DNA from: Sipunculus nudus
Taxonomy: Eukaryota; Annelida; Sipuncula; Golfingiida; Sipunculidae
Assembly (NCBI GenBank): GCA_026874595.1
Contig: CM049322.1
Coordinates: forward strand, 39,550,840-39,614,839
Direction: 5' to 3'
Length of the DNA: 64,000 bases
Positions 43,783 through 57,625 of this stretch are shown in pieces. The notes below the pieces were generated by a model. The model was given only the letters and a program-made list of their open reading frames with translations. It had not been told where the DNA came from and ran no database searches. The first letter of the stretch is position 1. Every line of letters begins with the position of its first letter. A program made the position numbers and the translations under genes.

Positions 43783-44733
43783 CTGAAAAACAAATAATAA
43801 CCTTCTTGTAGGATAGGAAATTTATGCTTTACGACTCTTCGTATATTTATTTCTTGAGCGTGTACCTTGAACAAGTTTATACCCAGTCAATCAGTCAATC
43901 AGCTTTGAGTTTTGAGTTTGGGAAAAAAAATCTTAAAAGTGTCTTCTCATATTCACAAGTTCATACAGAATTACACATGTGTGACTATCTAAGTTTATTT
44001 TTTCTAATTTAATATCGCCGAACCCCTACCCCAAAAAAAGTGCGGCAAATTTAATAAATAGATTTACCCTAATCTGCCTGTCTAGATTCACATTTCCTGA
44101 TTTTCCTGATTTCAGTAGACTATTCTTAATGAGTGTTCGAGGATAACTATTTGTCGCCTTCGTCAAAGAATTCAAAACGGGTATTAAAAATACAGCACTT
44201 TCATCAATCAATGTGTGATAGAAAACAAAGCTTGTCAATAAACATGTGTTGTTTATATGCATACTATGATGAATGTTTGCATGTTTTCGCACCCTTCCTG
44301 AAAATTTAAACTACCGGTACTAAAAAATCAGTTTTCTTTCGCACTTAATATTTTGGCTCTTTAATACAAAGAACAACTTGTGTTTGTTGCATGAACTCTG
44401 CACAAACCTAGAAGTGCAACCCATACATGAGGGGGTTCATTGGGTTCCTCTTTCCTTTCCATTCCGGGGTTTTCGTCACATTCCTCCATCAATGTAAGAC
44501 ATGGAACAACGTTATGAACAGTATTTCCAATCTCGGAGTGGTTGGGTCACTGAAATGTAACTAAAAGTCAGCTGAGGCCAATTTGATGGTCGGATGTTGC
44601 TTGTATTTGCATGCTGTATTAAATAGTTTATTGTGTTTAAAAAGGTGCTATTTTGTACTCCAAGTATTTTGTGCCTGTAAATGTAAAACATAAAAGCAGG
44701 CAATTCTTATAAGCTTGAAAGCTTGAGGTCTGG

Positions 44734-46067
44734 TTACTAGTAATTAGATAACGGTATTTCCTTTATCAGACGCCCGGGCGTTCAATTTTTTCAGACCCTG
44801 CTTTGACCCGGCGTCTTAACAAGACCGACTTTAGTTTTAAGCCCGCGTTTAGTAAAAATACATTTCCAGGCTCTTCAGACCGACAGGCACTTCTAAGGGA
44901 TACATTTGAAAATATCGCCAGTACACGGATTGCCATAGATGCCATAGGGATATGGGACATTAGCAATCTCTACAATCGCGCACTATAATAAGAATTTACG
45001 GGAAATCAAAGCGAGAGATTGCTGTTGTCCACAGGAATATGTCCGCGCGGGCCTCTCGAAACTAGTCACCCAGGTGTCTCATGTGGCCGTTGCCTTTATT
45101 TTACACCGCGTGCAGTTGGTAACATTGTTTCCATCGAAATTCGGGGGATTGGCACTCATAATGGCACGGCACTGCGTAATTCCTTTTCATGACACTTTCC
45201 TCCCGTTTTTAACCGATTCAGCCTGACACAGTGTATTCATGCCTTTCCCACCTGGTATAAACTCACAAAGGGGTGGGCTCTTCCATTAACTGTGCCCTCG
45301 AACAACTGGTTATATTGGTTCCATCAAAATACGGGGGATTAGTACAATCAATGGCACTGCATAATTTGTTTTCATCACACTTTCCTTCCGACTTTTAACT
45401 GATTAAGCTTGACACAGTGTATTAAAGTGTCTCCGACCTGGTATATACTGGCATATGACATTTACTGCCAGGAATATTTCACTGAATGTATGGTTGTCGA
45501 CAAGAGAAAATACTATTTTTAACTTTTCAGATCATCTCAAAAGCTTGGATTTGACAACATTTGAGATCCACTTAAAAGCGCTGCCAAAACGTATTTGAAC
45601 AGTTCTCTTCAACCATCCGTAAGGTAGACTCTCATCATACCAAGTTGTACCACTTGTACCAAGCAGTACTATTTTTTACCCAGCTTGATAGCAGTGATAG
45701 TTTTAGCCTTCTCACTGCTTACGTATGTGTGCATAAGGATCGGTCATCGGCTTTAATCATAATGGACCAATCATGAATATTTGGTATCCCTTATGGAAAC
45801 AGGCAAGCATGTGAGAATACAGAAAGATTTTAGAATTAAACAAATTATCAACATAAACACAAAACGAAATGCATTCAACAAACCCCGCTCAATTTGACCA
45901 ATAAATGCACCAATTATAGTGGCGGGAAAAGATACCTGACCGCAAACATGGAAAGTACTCTGACCCCCGGCCTATGAACAAGACCGGCGAATTTTTAAGG
46001 CCGGCGTCTATTTTTCTGTGACATTGTTTTGCCCCGGTGACTGATCAAGGAAATAAGGTACTAGTAA
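44734..46067. mobile_element. Putative 1.3-kb element with imperfect terminal inverted repeats
   Basis: The left TATTTCCTTTATCAGACGCC and the right end read in reverse, TATTTCCTTGATCAGTCACC, are alike. Each is bordered by a TACTAGTA motif. No transposase is seen inside, and the family is unknown. Confidence 0.45.
45106..45455. repeat. Tandem duplication of about 188 bp
   Basis: CGGGGGATT, ATGGCAC, ACACTTTCCT, GACACAGTGTATT and ACCTGGTATA recur in order at an offset of 186-190 bp. The two copies are diverged and lie inside the putative element 44734-46067. Confidence 0.75.
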
Positions 46068-46260
46068 ATAGAAAGCTGCATTCTAAGGAATGCAAGCGTC
46101 CGTCAAGTGTTTGTATTCACCTATTCTTCCCGCATTACCCGTTGATTCGTGAACATGCGACTGTACATTTGTGAATATTCGTTGATGACGTTCCAGAATC
46201 CGTGTCCTGTGAAACACGCCAAAATCTAATCGATTCTTCTTTGGCCCATTCCCAAAATGC

Positions 46261-48829
46261 GGAAGCAATAAGATCAAAATATGATTAAGTTTTAAATAAA
46301 TTTATGCAGATAAAATTTACAAGCACAAGACTAAAGTGACCTTACAAGCCAGGCATGGTATTTTCAATGACTCACACGCAACATGCATCATTGTCTGAGG
46401 GCAAAAGTTCCATTATCAGGCCAAGTGGGATTGACGGTTAAAAAAGGTATCTTGCAAAGCTGATTCCGTTCATATTGTTGCAGCAGCGGTTTAAATTGTG
46501 ATTATGATTTCAACTAGGGTGATTGCGATTTACATTTTGCCTAGGTGAGATTACGATTTTGATCTTCTCTTTGCTGTTTATAAATATCGGTACTGCAAGA
46601 GTAACCGCATGAAAGAATAGTAGCTCAATGTTATTATTTACGTAATGGGCAAGTTAAAGATAGGACTAAACCTTTCCTGTGATGCAAAATCCCTTATTAT
46701 CGCTCACACTAAACAGATATTGATTTTTACCTAAGCAGTGTGATCTTTTTTTCTTTTAATACATTTAACTACGTAAAATAAGAATAAACAGAAATTACAA
46801 ACAGGTCTTCTAGAAATTTGCCCTTTCAAGCCCCCTAATGGTCACCAATTCGTTTTCATTCTTGAGGTTGATGTAACGCCCTTTTTATGTATTTTTTTAT
46901 TATTACAAAGACAAAAACACATACAATACACGAAAAGGTACAATTTGATGACTTTTAGAAACCAGTCAGTCTGAGTATTTGACACGTACAGAATGTTGTA
47001 CGGGGTTATTTATACATTAAAACGATAACATTCTTAATATTTACTGCTTAACAGCAGATATCAATAATTCAAGAGAAAATTAAAAGAACATGACACACAC
47101 ACACACACAAAATTCTCATAATTATATCAAATGTCAATTTACATTCACTCATAATCTCTCTTATTAAGTTTGATACGTAGATATAAAAAACACTTGTACT
47201 CACCAATGGAAGCAAAACCCCTTCCACTTTTCGTTATGTCTTTCTAAACAATTATCTTGCTGTGCAATGCATTTTTCCAAATAATATATTTTCTTTATTT
47301 GCTGGATTGTTTCAATATATCTCGGTTTTGTTTCTTTGCATCAACATATATACATATATCGCTTAAGGATTACTAACACCAAGTTTAACACATTTTCATT
47401 ATTTTTTTCCCTCTCTATTAAAAGAGGGTTTGTTTAACCTATATGTCAGCCATAACTTTATGTCTGCCCAAAATTCTTGAGAAATCTGGCATTACCCAAA
47501 TAAATGTACAAGTGATTCAGAATGATCTTGGCAAAATGTACAGCGATCAGAGTCTTTGACTTTAATAAAATATAAAATGTAACTTCCTACAACAAGGTTA
47601 ATTAAAGGTTCATTTTTCTTCTGACAAGAGTGTGTTTGTCATATTAATTATAATATTAAAAATCCTAACATGTAGATTTCAGTCAGTGAAGGAACTACAC
47701 AAATCAGTTAGGGACACAGTTGTATACAAGTAGGTAGAATACATATCGTTTTCAAATCTCAAATTCATATTTTCTCACTTCCTTGCGGCTATATAATTAA
47801 AATCTTTCCTTTAATTATTCACCGTCCATTTTAAATCGTTATATCATTTTTTTCATTTTTCTTTTTTTTACGGCACACCTTTGTGGTGCGTTTATTTCAG
47901 TCCTGCATGTAGCACAGGGTTCCATCTTAATTTGTAATTACCTCTTAATCATTTTATTAATAATTCAATTGTTTTCAATTGTTTTAATCAGTAGTAATTA
48001 ATTGCCCGAGACAAGAAAACTTTGGTCATTTTGTAATACAATCCATAGACCATTAACCACTCATAGGTTTCAATTAAAAATAACCACGTCAGTTGGTGTA
48101 TTTTGCGATGACTCGCAAACTGTTATACATCAATTTATATCAGGTGTCACGGTTTTCGTTTAGATTAAATGCTGTATCTGATATTAAAAACCACTTTATA
48201 TTTCTGCCTGCTCGTTTCAGATGAAATATTATATTTTAATTTTGATATGATTTGTACACAAACTGAACCTTGAATAAATGGATCGTCGACCTCAAATACA
48301 CATTTAAATGTTATCACTAACAGTATTCGATAGGAGTCACCAAGTTCTTTCCATCGATCCCTCCTCTTACCAGCAACTCAATTTACTTACCTGAGCAAAA
48401 TTATTGTCGTTGCCTGATGAAAACAAGACGTGTCTATTTCATTATATACATTTGTAAAGGCCATTTGCATACGACATGTACGGCTAACAGTTTGATTTCT
48501 TTGCACTAGGCATGTCTTTCATACATTAGCCTGCATATCTGCTTTTAGAATAATTCAAAATTAGAAAATGGCATTTACAATATTTAACGCAAATTCAGTT
48601 TAGTGTATTCACGGCAGTGTTTCAGACCAAATCCTTCCGTGCATCAACAAATATTTCTCTTTGATACATTCAACATCATCCTACACTTATGCATAAATAA
48701 GCTACATAAGGTTTAAATAATCATTCAACGACTTTTGCCTGTCTGGCGCTTCGACGGTGTCTGACCTGGGGGTCTTTCGTCTCATATGTTTTTTTCTCCG
48801 ATGTTTGGCTCACCTTAACGTTTTGCATT
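46261..48829. other. AT-rich gene-free stretch
   Basis: I see no exon, RNA gene or clear transposon end. There is a short CA run (47094-47108) and many homopolymer A/T tracts. Confidence 0.5.
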
Positions 48830-49765
48830 TTATCAGAGTGCATTGTCCGAATTGTCCATTACAACATAGTATATTGTGTAAATTTCCCATTTTAACTCGG
48901 TGAATTTTCTAAATAGTTAATTTAACGTAGGACATTGTTGAAATTGCTCACTTTAGCTTTTAACGTATTACATTGCCTAAACTTTTCATTTTAACTGATT
49001 CCATTTCATAAGTTGCTTAATATAAGTAGAACATTGTCTTAACTTTTTATTTTAACTTAGTGCCTTTTCTAAATTGCTCAGTTTAACGAAGAATATTCCT
49101 AAATTGTTAATTTTAACTGAGTGCATTCTCTAAATTGCTCAGTTTGTTTTACGTACTACTTTGTTTAAATTGCTCCATTGTTTAATACATGGTCTTAATT
49201 GTTCATTTAATGTAGTACATTGTCTAAAATGGCCATGCAACGTAATTCAATCTAAATAATCATTTGAACTTAGTGTATTCTCTAATATATTTATCATACA
49301 GCAGTGCATTGTTTAAATTCAATTACCCAATTTAACTTAGTGTGCTGTCTAAATTTCCCATGTTAACGTAACGTACTGTCTAATTTATACATTTTTATTA
49401 CGTAGTTCATTTCTAATGTTAACTTTACATTCCTATATTCAATTTAACGTAGTGGATTGTCTAAATTGCTCATTTTAACATAGTTCATCGTCTTAATTTC
49501 CCTTTTCACGTATCATATTGTCTAAAATCCCATTTTAACGCTGTGCACCGCTAATTACCAATAATGATGTACTGCTCTACTAAGTTGACAATTTTTATGT
49601 AGTGTTTCGCCATAATTGTTTATTTTCAAGTAATTGATTTTCAAAAGTGCTCATTTTCACGACTTTCAATGACTGCCCATTGGCATGTGGTGCATTGTCT
49701 AATTTGCCCATTTTAACGTATTGCATTGTTTGAATTGTCCATTTATACGTAGCTCATAGTCTTTA
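48830..49765. repeat. Degenerate minisatellite, period about 37 bp
   Basis: Variants of ATTTTAACGTAGTGCATTG followed by TCTAAATTGCTC recur about 25 times over 0.93 kb with small length changes. No two copies are identical over their full length, which suggests an old array. Confidence 0.8.
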
Positions 49766-52700
49766 ATTATATATGAAATATATCACTAGAGATAATCGGA
49801 ACTGTATCAGTTGATGTGCCTTTAATTGGAGAGCAGTTAATTAGTTTTGTAGCTTGTCCGCTAGATAGCAGCACAGTGATGACATACCTCATACCCAGAA
49901 GGGTCGGACTGGATTAAATTTACTTTGATGCCGTAGTTGGCTTAGATTGTTTCCGAGTGACGCCAGTAGATCTGGGGTTAAAACAAGAGCTCTTGTTGAG
50001 AGAGACTTAATGAAATTATGTGCATATAAGGAAAACGGGTAGAACGAGAACCATTGATTTGCCTTGGCCGGTAATATCGACTACCAAGACTAACTGATTG
50101 CAGGATATCTGAACTTAAATGACAAAGTTCTCATTTAAAGTATACTGATATAAGATTTCAAAATAAAAATAAAAATGAAAATGCGCTTGTGTTTGACAAT
50201 ACTTCTCGCATATACTTAAAGACACACATTTTTAGGTTTTGATGTTTGGCTTTATTTGCTTGTGGACCTGATTTAATTTATACATTTTCGCTTTAGCGTA
50301 AATGGGCTACCGAAGTGTATCACTTTAATAGTAGTCCGTAAGACTAAAGTACTAAACGGGTGGCAAATATTTGACTCGAGTACTCTATTATTTCATGACT
50401 TGGACTTTAGTACCCTTTCTTATTCGGCACTCAACAAACAAACATTTAAAGTTACAAAATAGTAATAAATTAAATCGGGATTAAGCGTCCGTTTTTTTTT
50501 TGGGGGGGGGGGTTTGGCATTTAAAAGTGGCAAGTGTTGAAAGGTCGCTATGGCTCTTAAATGTTGAAGCACATATTACTCATAATGACAAGAAACGGGT
50601 TAATAAGAATAACCAATGAATAACTAAAATATTTGCTTAACGTCTAATCATACAAACTCATGGAAAACGAGTTCAGGTCTCGGGCTCGAGTTCCAGGTAT
50701 GTCTCCTGAATTGACAGCCCCACAAATTTGTGGTATCAGGATATTCAATGGAACCAAAGACGCACGGACTGACCAAACTAAAGAAAAATATTATAGGTGG
50801 CATCAGCATTCTTGCGCACGAGATAATGAAATCAAAGGTTTTTAGGACATGCAAAATGTCAAGCTGAGATTAAAGCTTGGGTTTATCCTCTGATTGAAGA
50901 GGGCGCCACCAATTTTACTTACGACAACGCTACCCAAGATTGATGAACTTGTAAAACTGGATACAATAAATTACTCCTGACACATGAGGAAATTAATTCA
51001 TATGTATCCTGTGGAGTTAAAAATAACACGAAATCAATCATTCCCCCTAATGGTGACAATATGAGGTGAAAAGAAAATGTCATGCCGGGCGAAAATGCGA
51101 CGGCGAAGAAGGAAATACAGGATTATTTGCCAGAGGGCGCCACCAGTTTTTCAAGGCCATGCGATTTATCAGGAAACCAGATGTTATATCTTGAAAGAAA
51201 ACTCACACAGGAACAGGGCTTCAAGAGATAGGGCTTTCAACAGAGTTGTTAAAGGTCCGAGTTTTAAAGTACCCATGTAAAATTAAATCAATATTTGTTT
51301 AGTATTTCTTAAATTTTTTTTTATTTCATAATATGTTTATTATAACAGTAACGTGGAATTTTAATATATATACATATATATATATTTATATATATGGAAA
51401 TTAAAGAACGTCTTAGATTCCTCGAGGAAACAACTTAGAATTCAAATATTCTTATAATGTTAATACACAAAACTGGAGGAACGATTTCCAGAGCATTGAC
51501 AAACTTTAGGGTTGGTGAAAAAGAGTCCATTATTACAATCAACTCATTAATTATTAGTTTGGAATCCATGGTGCCTTACATGCAATTTCTCAGTTATCTC
51601 ATGACAGAATCAGAAATAATGTACCCGCGATAGATCTCTGTGTAAACATTATTGCAGATAAAAAGTGAATAGTAATGAATATTGACTGGCTTTTTTATTT
51701 TTTATTTTTAATTATTTTCATGACATATTTTTCTCTATCGTCGGGTAATTTTAACTTCAATATAATATGCGAAGTGGCCCCTTGCGACACCCCACTGGGT
51801 ACGGCCCTGGCGGTAATCTGAGGAATTTACACCGGTTCGCAATGTTCAACATGGAAAAGGTTAAAGATGCCCAATAACCTATCAGACCTGTATATAGAAA
51901 AGGTAATTACTTTGAATTTTAAAGAAAATAGGCCATCACCGAACACAGGCTGTTTTGTTTATATCAGCGTGTTTATCATATTTGGGGACCCTCCAAAATA
52001 ATAAAAACAAATTCAACAAGTGCATCTGGCAGCAAGTCTTCTTCTGCTTGAAACGATCAGCTTTGTTAGATAATGTAGGGGACGGCCGACTCTACTTATC
52101 TTTATTGTCAAACTTAAAAAATATACATTCCGAGGAGACACCTTCTGTTACAATTTCACATATTACAACATGAGTCCTTCCCATAAAACACCCATATTTA
52201 TGTAATTTGCCTTGAAACAATTCTTGTTAAACATATTTGAATGGATTAGATTTGAAAAGCCCTTGTTCATCGAGAGTGTCAGATTTCAGGTAGACAAAGC
52301 CTTACCGACAGAGTCGTTTTTTTTTTGGTGGAGGTAACCGCCTGCATTTTTAATGCTAACTCAATGACGTACGTATATGTACGTCTGCAGAATTCAATTT
52401 CGGTTTCTGACTACATGGCAGGAGAATGTCACACGCTTCCTCTCATTTTATAGCATGGCTTCAACCAGGCCTGGTGACTACTGCACCTGCTGGCACTAAA
52501 TCGTTCCTATTGCTGGGGCATACACAATCCATTGAATGTCATGGTCTTTTTTCTGTTCATATATCTTTTGCTTTTGTCTGGAGAGTTAATGCATCGGTTT
52601 CATATGTGTTGACATGATCAGACTAAGATATTACGTAACAAAATCCCTTATGGATTAGGAGATTAATACTAAACTGGTAAAGCGTTACCTGATTCTAGCA

Positions 52701-53606
52701 TCGTTTTATTGTACAATGGTCGTGAAATGTTAATAAAACTTTTTAAAAAGCTGTAAGAATAATTACTCTCGCATATTATATAGAAAAATCTTATATATTA
52801 TTTCAATCATTGAATATTTTAGAGTTACGAATGATTTAAGTCATTTGTGTCCTTTTTTTAATATATAAGATTATCAACTATCGTCTCTTATAAATATTTA
52901 TTTTTAATAAATACTGATTTAGTTAAACCAGGCAATGTAAAAAATTATTTGTATTGCAAAAGTGCAGCAATGGTCAAACCTAACCGTTTCAAAGGTGTTT
53001 ATTTTTGGAATACCTACAGATCAGCATTTGACAACGCCACATCTAGCTACATGGTTAAGAGAAAGGTTAAACAGTAATGTCTTATAACATAAATTATTTA
53101 TTCAATATTATACATTGTTTTCAACTATTCTTGCATATTTTCTGTTTGCTGCACAAAATGTCCTCTTTGCTATGAATAATATACGCCATGTAAATAATGA
53201 TGGGGCAAATAACTCTTTAAATTCGAGCCCCGTTGATCAATGGCATGAAATATATTTCTAAGTAACATATAAGAATGTTTGAAGCTTGTTTCTGTTTTCT
53301 ATTATGCCTTGGTCTGTTAGGTTCATATTAAAATTCAAAAGTTCAATTTCAGAAGACGGAGTTCAAATCATGTTCAGGGGCATGTCTGAGATTTGGGGTG
53401 GAATTCAAAATCTACTTCGGGAGTAAAACCATAAATTTTCCAAACTTCAGGAAGGGTTGTTGTTATCCAGTATATTAATATTTTACTATCGAAACCTGCT
53501 TCTGACTCTTTCAATGTCTATCAATACGTTATATCAAGACATATTTTTCTGTTGAACCTTCGTATAACTAATGCCTGATTTTTTAGTCGTACATACTTAT
53601 AAATTA
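49766..53606. other. Gene-free stretch left of the hAT element
   Basis: No supported gene. GAGGGCGCCACCA occurs at about 50899 and 51132, close to the palindrome that recurs in the arrays at 55-57 kb. TA-rich tracts occur near 51365 and a T9G11 run near 50493. Confidence 0.5.
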
Positions 53607-54751
53607 CAGTTGGGCAGAGTTTGGTCCAAAAGTAATTGTAATTGAAGTAATTGTAATTAAAATTACTGTTTCAAGTAATTGTACTTGTAATCGATAACTT
53701 TTTGAAATCCTGAAAAGTAATTGTCCTTGTAATCGATTACTTTTGAAAAGTAATTGTTTGAAGAATTACTTTTCAATTACTTTCAAGTTCTGTGTAAAAT
53801 GTGAGAGTGATATACAATTACAGCATTCAAAGTGATGGTATTATTAAAGATAAAAAAAAATCTTTTATAGTTTCAAAGTACAAAAAGTTCAATTCTCATA
53901 TTACTATAGAATTATTACTCTCATGCCCTGCTAGGTGGCCAGATAATGCAGGTATGGTTTGTTGTCGGCCAGTTATCACCTGGTCTCCAACCAACTGTCA
54001 GGACACAAGTTTGCCAGCTGTTAGATATTGGGATCTAGTGCATGGTGCTAATTAAATTACTGAATAGATCAGTTCACATACAGAGATTACCAACAGTCTG
54101 ACCTTTGATCACTTAGATGGTCTTAAGTAGTGATTGCCCAATGCACAGGGGTGCTCATCATGCAGCCAAGCTTTACTCTGTTTTTATGAGGCTCAGATTA
54201 ATTGGCAAACATGAGGTAATAGTAGTAAGTAAGAGTAATAGACAGCTTTTGTCAAGCTGAAATAGTAATCATAATCGCAACAGAAGGCAAATTTGTATTT
54301 TGATTAATACAAGTACACTTATTTTCCATTCCCTGTTAGGCCATAAAGAAGACGAGCAAATATTTCTTAACAGGCTTTTTTTCTATATTCGAGTGATCGC
54401 CTATATGATGTACAGATTGTTAAGGCAAGTTAATATTAACAAGTGACCCATGGGTCATGACGCTCAGCTGACTGGGAAGAGATTCACAAAAGGAAATTTT
54501 ATCATCAGAATGGTAGATACCCATTCAACTGAAGCATCAAACAGATTAACCAACAGGCCAAGATTTAGTCTGTATTTATATATCTGAAAAATAGAGAAAA
54601 AATGTGTAAACTTTAAAAACTAGAATACGGGTAGCCGACAAGTGACTACGTGTATCTGCCAAAATCAGAGTGAAGTGAGGCATGGATTAAGTGGCAAGGG
54701 GAAACAGAGTAAGGTATGTTGCATATTAGCATGGATGTCTGCAGCCTAAAT

Positions 54752-55835
54752 GTGTATGTAGGTTGTGCAACCTACCACAAATCCAGAAAGCTGTCCAAGT
54801 TGTATACATATGCAAAATTTTAGGCAGAAAAGTCAAACCACTACATGGATATGAGTGATTTTAGCCGACGGCAGACAAACTGACAGACGCTGTGCAAAAA
54901 TGGTTGCAGTTTTGTGTATGATAAAGACCTATGTGAGATCTATACACATGCAAAATTTTGGCCCAATCGTTCAAACGGTTCCCGAGATATGAGCTTGGAT
55001 GTCTGCAGCATAAACTAGAATAAAGGTGGCGCCACCTGTCATAAAATCAAGAAAGCTATCCAGGATGTATAAAACTGCAAAATTTTAGGCAGATATGTCA
55101 AACCACTGCCAAGATGTGAGTGACTTTATTGCACGGCAGACAAACAGACAGACGCTGTGCAAAAATGGTTGCAGGTGGTGCCACCAGTTTTGTGTATGAT
55201 AAAGAGCTATGTTAGATCTATACACATGCAAAATTTTGGCCCGATCGGTCAAACGGTTCCCGAGATATGAGCTTGGATGTCATCAGCGTGAACGTGAATG
55301 TAGGTGGTGCCACCTGTCATAAAATCAAGAAAGCTATCCAGGATGTATAAAACTGCAAAATTTTAGGCAGATATGTCAAACCACTGCCGAGATATGAGTG
55401 ACATTATTGCACGGCAGACAAACAGACAGACCCTGTGCAAAAATGGTTGCAGGTGGCGCCACCAGTTTAGCGTATGATAAAGAGCTATGTTAGATCTATA
55501 TACATACAAAATTTTGGCCCGATCGGTCAAACGGTTCCCGAAATATGAGCTTAGATGTCATCAGCGTGAATGAGAATGTAGGTGGCGCCACCTGTCATAA
55601 AATCAAGAAAGCTATCCAGGATGTATACGCATTCCGAATTTCAGGTGAATTAGTCAATTCACTGCAGAGATATGAGTGATTTTAACCAAAGGCAGATGAA
55701 CAGATGGACACTGTGCAAACATGGTTACAGGTGGCGCCACCATTTTTTGTGTATGTTATAGAGCTATCCAAGGGCTACATTAGTATAAATTTTATTTCCT
55801 GATCAGTCAAACGGTTCCCGAGATATGAGCTTGGA
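54752..55835. repeat. Tandem array 1, period 278 bp, about four copies
   Basis: GCCACCTGTC occurs at 55031, 55309 and 55587, a period of exactly 278. Each unit carries AAAATTTTGGCCCGATCGGT, CGAGATATGAGC and one or two GGTGGCGCCACC-like palindromes. The first copy is more diverged. Confidence 0.9.
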
Positions 55836-56034
55836 AAGCTGATAAAATCAAACCCAGAGGAGCTCTCTGGAAACGAACGCGGCAACGGCGGAGGAACCCG
55901 GTCAAAAACATAGTATCCACAAAACTTCGTTTTGGCGGGTACAAAAATACAGGTGGCTCCACCAGTCTGCAGAAACTAATAAAAACACTTACAAACATCA
56001 ATATCCATGCAAAGAATCATGGTGATCTCCCCAT

Positions 56035-57625
56035 TAGTTGTTCAGATACTTCAGCTTTTGTATCAAATTGTCCATTATTCTGAGGGATACTTCGGAGTCC
56101 TATAGCTTGAAGGATATGGGTAACAGAGACCTAATTTTAAGTCTCCACAGGCACTTTTCATGGGCCTTCTTGTATGACAAGAATGAAGATTCTAGGTCCA
56201 GTTGTTGCGATTTGTACCCTGTTGACAGATAACCACATCTTTAAAGGTATCAAAAAAAGAGTAAAAAAAAGTGTAAAAATTTTTAAAAAATAGAGGTGGC
56301 GCACCCAGTCTGCAGAAACTGATGGAACAGGTCATGCTCAATATGTATGCCGAAAATCATGACCATCAGTGTTGTAGTTATTGAGATACTGCAGTTTTTG
56401 TATCAAATTTTCCATTATTCTGGGGGGTAATTTGGAGCCATACAGCTTAAAGAATATGGGTAACAGAGACCTAATTTCAGGTTTCCATGGAGACTTTTCA
56501 TGGGTATCCCTGTGTGTCAAGAATGAAGATTCTAGGTCCAGTTTTAATGATTTTTGCCCTGTTAACAGATGTTCATAACTTTAAAGGTCTCAAAAATAGA
56601 GAAAAAATATGGGTAACAGAGACCTTATTTCTGGTTTCCAAGGAGATTTTTCATAGACCTCTCAGAATCCCAAGTTACAAGGTTCTAGGTTCAGCGGTTA
56701 CGATTTGTGCCTGGTTAACGGACGGACATACGGACGACGGACAAAGAGTGATCGCTATAGCTCAGATGACTTTAAGTCAGATGAGCTAAAAATACAGGTG
56801 GCGCCACCAGAATGCAGAAACTGATGAAACATTTCATGCCATGTTAACAGATGACCACATCTTATGAGGTCTCAAAAATAGAGAAAAAAATTCGTAAAAA
56901 TAAAAAAAATACAGGTGGCGCCACCAGACTGCAAAAACTGATGAAACATTCCATGATCAATATCCATGCAAAGAATCATGGTGATCAATGCAATAGTTGT
57001 TCAGATACTGGAGCTTTTAAATCAAATTTTCCATTATTCTGGGGGGTATTTCGGAGCCCCATAGCTCAGAGGTTATGGGTAACAGAGACTTAATTTCAGA
57101 TTTCCAAAGAGACTTTTCATGGGCCTCCTGGAATTTCAAGAGAGAAGATTCTAGGTCCAGTCATTACAATTTGTGCCCTGTTAACAGATGACCACATCTC
57201 AAGAGGTCTCAAAAATAAAGAAAAAAATTCGTAAAAATCGAAAAAATATAGGTGGCGCCACCAGACTGCAGAAACTGATGAAACATTCCATGATCAATAT
57301 CCATGCACAGAATCATGGTGATCAATGCAATAGTTGTTCAGATACTTGAGCTTTTGTATCAAATTTTCCATTTTTCTGGGGGGTACTTCGGAGCCCCATA
57401 GCTCAGAGGTTATGGGTAACAGAGACCTAATTTTCAGGTTTCCAAGGAGATTTTTCATGGTACTCCCTGGATGTCAATTTAGAAGATTCCAGGTCCAGTG
57501 GTTACGATTTGTGCCTGGTTAACGGACAGACAGACGGACAGACGGACAGACAGACAGACAGACGGACGACGGACAAAGAGTGATCGCTATAGCTCAGATG
57601 ACTTTCAGTCAGCTGAGCTAAAAAT
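56035..57625. repeat. Tandem array 2, period about 340 bp
   Basis: CAGACTGCAGAAACTGATG, TTTTCCATTATTCTGGGGGG and GGTAACAGAGACCTAATTT recur four to five times, at 338-342 bp spacing where complete. Copies end in GTTAACAGATG or in a GACGGACAGACGG tract. Units also carry GGTGGCGCCACC. Confidence 0.85.

Noticed and set aside
43635-43874. 79-codon minus ORF over the transporter exon
   Set aside because: It is a shadow. The real frame, with correct splice phase and SLC16 residues, is 43782-43639.
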